Positions 6,827 through 9,794 of a stretch of 9,794 nucleotides of DNA are shown one piece after another. The notes under the pieces were generated by a model that made no database searches, was not told the origin of the DNA, and was given only the letters and a program-made list of their open reading frames with translations. The translations under genes and the position numbers were made by a program. How positions within the stretch are numbered: the stretch's first letter is position 1; every line of letters begins with the position of its first letter. This stretch comes from Deltaproteobacteria bacterium (GTDB taxonomy: Bacteria; Desulfobacterota; DSM-4660; Desulfatiglandales; B25-G16). Location: the NCBI GenBank assembly GCA_018400255.1, contig JAGYMO010000058.1:1-9794 (forward strand). The letters are read 5' to 3'.

Positions 6827-7264
6827 ATGAAAAAAAAGAATATAATATTAATGGCAGTTTTAATGATAAGCGCAGCACTTGCATTCAATGCACCTCTTGC
6901 AACAGCCAAGGATATGGTGGCAAAAGATTTTATTGAAGAGGCAAGAAAGGGTATTGCCGTAGTTGATGTAGCTGCTGCAAAGGGTATATTTGATAAAGGT
7001 GGCGCGGTATTTTTAGATGTCCGGACCGAAAAGGAATTTAAGTCAGGGCATATACCGGGTGCAATACATATACCTAGAGGCCTTCTTGAATTCAAAATTG
7101 AAAATACGATTTCTGATAAAAATAAAGAGATCGTCGTATACTGTAAAACAGGTGGTAGAGCTAGCTTAGCAACTTTCACCTTAGTGAGAATGGGATATAA
7201 AAATGTCAAAAATTTAGATGGCGGATGGAAGGCCTGGGTAAAGGCAGGTAACCCCGTCGAATAA
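6827..7264 (+). CDS. Exported single-domain rhodanese-like protein
   Basis: A 145-residue sulfurtransferase-fold protein. Residues 1-27 form a signal peptide (MKKKN, hydrophobic core, likely cut after ATA), so it acts in the periplasm. There is no lipobox Cys. The rhodanese domain fills the rest: FLDVRTEKEFKSGHIPGAIHIP (62-83) is the conserved DVR/GHIPGA signature, and VVYCKTGGRAS (103-113) is the active-site loop with the catalytic cysteine C106, which would carry the persulfide. GYKNVKNLDGGWKAW is the usual C-terminal motif. GGAG at 6815-6818 lies eight bases before ATG 6827. Function of this class in the periplasm is rarely known; sulfur, thiosulfate, cyanide or selenium-sulfur transfer are all possible. 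It follows the multiheme cytochrome but 469 bases away, so co-transcription is uncertain. It is closed by an intrinsic terminator. Confidence 0.9.
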   Translation: MKKKNIILMAVLMISAALAFNAPLATAKDMVAKDFIEEARKGIAVVDVAAAKGIFDKGGAVFLDVRTEKEFKSGHIPGAIHIPRGLLEFKIENTISDKNKEIVVYCKTGGRASLATFTLVRMGYKNVKNLDGGWKAWVKAGNPVE

Positions 7265-7283
7265 GCTTTGATGTTGTTTTTAA

Positions 7284-7315
7284 AGGCAGCCTTTTTAAAG
7301 GCTGCCTATTTTTTT
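7284..7315 (+). terminator. Rho-independent terminator after the rhodanese
   Basis: A perfect 11-bp stem, AGGCAGCCTTT (7284-7294) with AAAGGCTGCCT (7297-7307) around a two-base loop, is followed by A and then seven T (7309-7315). This is a strong terminator for the plus-strand rhodanese, 20 bases after its stop. On the minus strand the same stem is followed only by TTTAAAAAC, so any service to the convergent prfB would be weaker. The remaining bases up to the prfB stop at 7374 hold nothing recognisable. Confidence 0.92.
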
Positions 7316-7373
7316 AGTTATTAAAGGTTTTGTGTGCTTTAACAAGGTTTCGCGATAAGTCCGGTTTTAAATG

Positions 7374-8478
7374 CTAATTCTGGAGCCATTTTAGGTAGGC
7401 GTAAATAAATTCATCTATGTCACCATTCATTACCCTATCAACATCGCCAATCTCTAGATTTGTCCTATGGTCTTTTACGAGCCTGTAAGGGTTAAAAACG
7501 TAAGACCTTATTTGGCTTCCCCAAGCTATATCTTTTTGGCCCTGATGTTTAAGCTGCTTCTTCTTTTCTTGCTTTTCCTTTTCCAACGCATATAGTCTTG
7601 CCTTAAGGATTTTTAATGCTAAATCCTTATTGCGATGCTGTGACTTTTCGTTTTGGCATTGCACAACTATATTAGTAGGTAAATGGGTAATTCTTATAGC
7701 TGAGCTAGTTTTATTGACATGCTGACCACCTGGACCACTTGCCCTGAAAGTCTCTATTTTGATATCCTTTTCTTGTATTTCCAATGTTATATCATCTTCT
7801 ATCTCTGGTACAATTGATATAGATGCAAAGGATGTGTGTCTTCTACTGTTTGCATCAAAAGGTGATATCCTTACCATGCGGTGTACACCATGTTCTGATT
7901 TAAGATAACCATATGCATAAGGTCCGTTAACCGTAAATGTTACATTCTTTATACCAGCTTCGTCTCCAGGTAAGTAATCAATAATACTGGCTTTATAGTT
8001 TCTTGACTCAGCCCATTTCAGGTAAAGCCTGAACAACATTTCCACCCAGTCTTGAGATTCTGTCCCTCCTGCTCCTGCATTTATAGCGATAATTGCATTT
8101 CTTTTATCATCTTTATCTTTAAGCAATGTTTGAAGTTCGTATATTTCTATTTCTTTTTCTAATGCATAAAATTGTTTTTTTACGTCGGCGAAAAAATTCT
8201 CATCATTCTCTTCTTCGGCTAATTCTATCATCATGCTGATTTCTTCTATCCCATTTTTATATTTCCACCATTCATCTAATTGGTTATTGAGAAATCCCCT
8301 TTCCTGACTTAATGCAGTTGCCTCATTTTGATTATTATTCCAGAAATCAGCCTTAGACAATGTATTTTCAACTATTGTTAGCCTTTCTTTAACATTTGTA
8401 AGGTCAAAGATGCTCCCAGAGATCATCTAATGTTTTGTTTAGAAGCCTTAACCTTTCAGTAACATCTAAATCATGCAT
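7374..8478 (-). CDS. prfB: Peptide chain release factor 2, with programmed +1 frameshift
   Basis: RF2 releases finished proteins at UGA and UAA. The SPF codon-recognition tripeptide is encoded at 7857-7865 (VRISPFDANSRRH) and the catalytic GGQ at 7722-7730 (SGPGGQHVNKTSS). The gene must be read in two frames. Translation starts at ATG 8478-8476, with GAGG at 8490-8487 eight bases upstream, and gives 24 codons (MHDLDVTERLRL...LWEHL) up to CTT at 8409-8407. The next codon in that frame is TGA (8406-8404). A +1 shift skips one T and continues GAC CTT ACA (DLTNVKERL). The total is about 367 residues, matching normal RF2 length. The open frame starting at ATG 8426 is only an artefact of the second frame. 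The start lies four bases after the lnt stop and its ribosome binding site overlaps the lnt end, so the two are translationally linked. Confidence 0.96.
8403..8417 (-). promoter_or_regulatory. prfB programmed +1 frameshift site
   Basis: On the minus strand GGGAG (8417-8413), then CAT, then CTT TGA C (8409-8403). The Shine-Dalgarno-like string sits three bases before CTT, exactly as in the Escherichia coli prfB site. When RF2 is scarce, the ribosome pauses at TGA and slips forward onto TTT, so RF2 limits its own synthesis. This is well-established biology for the family and every element is visible here. Confidence 0.95.
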
Positions 8479-8482
8479 AATA

Positions 8483-9794
8483 CTAACCTCTTTTTTTCAT
8501 TAAGATTAACCAGAATAATTTGACGAAAAAAGCTAATAGTATAATTATAGCAAAAATATCCCCATATTTTGAGTAAAATGTTCTATTGCTACCGCATTTT
8601 ATTTCTTCCATTAATACCTCTTCTGTAAATAGCCTGCCCTTTTTCACTATCTTTCCGTTTTGAAGTATAAAGGCACTGATGCCTGTATTAGCTGCCCTTA
8701 ACATAGGCAAACCGTTTTCTACGCAACGGAATACTGCCATGGATAGATGTTGATAGGGGGCACTTGTTTTACCAAACCATGCGTCATTAGTTATATTCAC
8801 GAGTAAATCAGATCCATGGCGTGAATGGATGCGGGATATATTCGGGAAAATAGATTCAAAACAAATTAACGGACCGATTGTAATATCGCCCATAGTTATA
8901 GGATTAATGCTTTTTCCGGGTAAAAAATCACCTGAAGCTACAACTAATCGATGGATAAAGGGGAGAAACTTCTTTAATGGAACGTACTCTCCGAATGGCA
9001 CAAGGTGAACTTTATCATAATAACCTAAAATTTTATCCTTATTAATTAAGTAGGCCCTGTTATAATATCTAATCTTATCCATCTCTCTAGAATACGCGGG
9101 GGAGCCGAAGAGAATGTTTGCACCACTAACCTTTGATATTTTGAAAATTTCTTCAGAAAATTTTGACATCTCCTGAAAGAAAAATGGCACAGCGGTTTCA
9201 GGCCAGACAATAATATCAGGATTAAAAAATGCTGATTCTTTCGAGAGTTTTCTATAGATATCTATTGTTTTTTCTTGGAATTCGGGACGCCATTTTAAGG
9301 TTTGATCAATGTTTGCTTGGATAAGGGCTGCCCTTATTTTTTCTTTAGCTGTTTCGAACCCTGTTTTTTTATTTAGCGCATAATAGCCATATAAGATGAC
9401 TGAGCCCATAAGGATAGATGTAAAAATTGTTTTTATAACTAATTTTTTTGCTTTTATTATGTTGAAATTAAAAATTAAATTGTAAATTAAAAGATTTACA
9501 ATAACAATTATAAATGAAACTCCATACACGCCTGTACAGTCCGATATCTGAATTAGCGAAATTATGGAATATTGGCTATATCCTAAAAGGCACCAGGGAA
9601 GGCCGGTCAGTAAATGAGCCCTTAGATATTCTAAGGCAATCCACGCACTTGCGCCCCAGAAAATGGGGAGGATATTATTCTCATTTTTAAAGAAATTTAG
9701 AATAATTGGAAAAAAGGCGATATAGAATGAGATATATAGGGCTAAAAGAAACATTATTGCAGCGCTAATAAAAATACTAATATTACCGTAGTTC
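8483..9794 (-). CDS. lnt: Apolipoprotein N-acyltransferase (N-terminus beyond the window)
   Basis: Lnt is an inner-membrane enzyme that adds the third acyl chain to the N-terminal cysteine of lipoproteins. The catalytic nitrilase-like triad is visible: Glu in WPETAVPF (codon 9197-9199), Lys in YDKVHLVPFGEYVP (9011-9013) and Cys in GPLICFESIFP (8861-8863). LKWRPE and ITNDAWFG are also conserved. Several hydrophobic segments precede the domain and a last one (IFAIIILLAFFVKLFWLILM) ends the protein. The frame stays open upstream of ATG 9754 to the window edge, and the residues there (YGNISIFISAA) fit the internal part of Lnt. The gene is therefore cut by the edge and lacks roughly 80-100 residues. 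ATG 9754 is not its real start. The stop is four bases before prfB, so they form one operon. Confidence 0.94.
   Translation of the reverse strand, partial: NYGNISIFISAAIMFLLALYISFYIAFFPIILNFFKNENNILPIFWGASAWIALEYLRAHLLTGLPWCLLGYSQYSIISLIQISDCTGVYGVSFIIVIVNLLIYNLIFNFNIIKAKKLVIKTIFTSILMGSVILYGYYALNKKTGFETAKEKIRAALIQANIDQTLKWRPEFQEKTIDIYRKLSKESAFFNPDIIVWPETAVPFFFQEMSKFSEEIFKISKVSGANILFGSPAYSREMDKIRYYNRAYLINKDKILGYYDKVHLVPFGEYVPLKKFLPFIHRLVVASGDFLPGKSINPITMGDITIGPLICFESIFPNISRIHSRHGSDLLVNITNDAWFGKTSAPYQHLSMAVFRCVENGLPMLRAANTGISAFILQNGKIVKKGRLFTEEVLMEEIKCGSNRTFYSKYGDIFAIIILLAFFVKLFWLILMKKRG

Noticed and set aside
7374..8426. prfB starting at ATG 8426
   Set aside because: No ribosome binding site position fits, and the N-terminal residues MISGSIF come from the zero-frame DNA read out of frame. 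The frameshift model restores the normal RF2 N-terminus.
1..9794. CRISPR arrays, tRNA or rRNA genes, insertion sequences
   Set aside because: I saw no regularly spaced repeats, cloverleaf or rRNA-like stretches, transposase frames or terminal inverted repeats.

Overview
The window is AT-rich and looks like the chromosome of an anaerobic Gram-negative bacterium, most likely Desulfobacterota or a related phylum. Lnt implies an outer membrane with triacylated lipoproteins. The corrinoid activator, the sigma-54 enhancer-binding protein and the multiheme periplasmic cytochrome fit anaerobic respiration and C1/corrinoid metabolism. The phylum is an inference from gene content.

Plus strand, left to right: the end of an unrecognised protein (1-624); a 400-base noncoding stretch; a 71-residue Cys-rich B-box-like protein (1026-1241); a [2Fe-2S]/ASKHA reductive activator of corrinoid proteins (1271-3208); a PAS/AAA+/Fis sigma-54 activator with a TTG start (3316-4674); a 348-base leader with a promoter candidate and repeats; an undecaheme c-type cytochrome whose reading frame contains one in-frame TGA (5023-6357); a 469-base gene-free stretch; and an exported single-domain rhodanese (6827-7264) closed by a strong intrinsic terminator. 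Minus strand, converging on these: lnt (8483-9794, N-terminus outside the window), then prfB (7374-8478) four bases further on.

Two recoding events stand out. In prfB the classic autoregulatory +1 frameshift (CTT TGA C with an upstream Shine-Dalgarno-like GGGAG) is intact, so the real gene starts at 8478 and encodes about 367 residues, not the 350 of the simple open frame from 8426. In the cytochrome, codon 67 is TGA. The frame continues unbroken for another 377 residues carrying ten of the eleven heme motifs. The TGA is followed at once by a GC-rich hairpin region that can fold into a bacterial SECIS-like element. Because the signal peptide lies before the TGA and almost all hemes after it, a working cytochrome needs readthrough. 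Selenocysteine insertion is the best hypothesis and the main discovery candidate here; a nonsense mutation or sequencing error is the main alternative.

The B-box protein and the corrinoid activator look like one operon. The neighbouring sigma-54 regulator may control it, the cytochrome, or both, but no convincing -24/-12 promoter was found. The cytochrome and the exported rhodanese may act together in periplasmic electron transfer or sulfur/selenium chemistry; this is context inference only.
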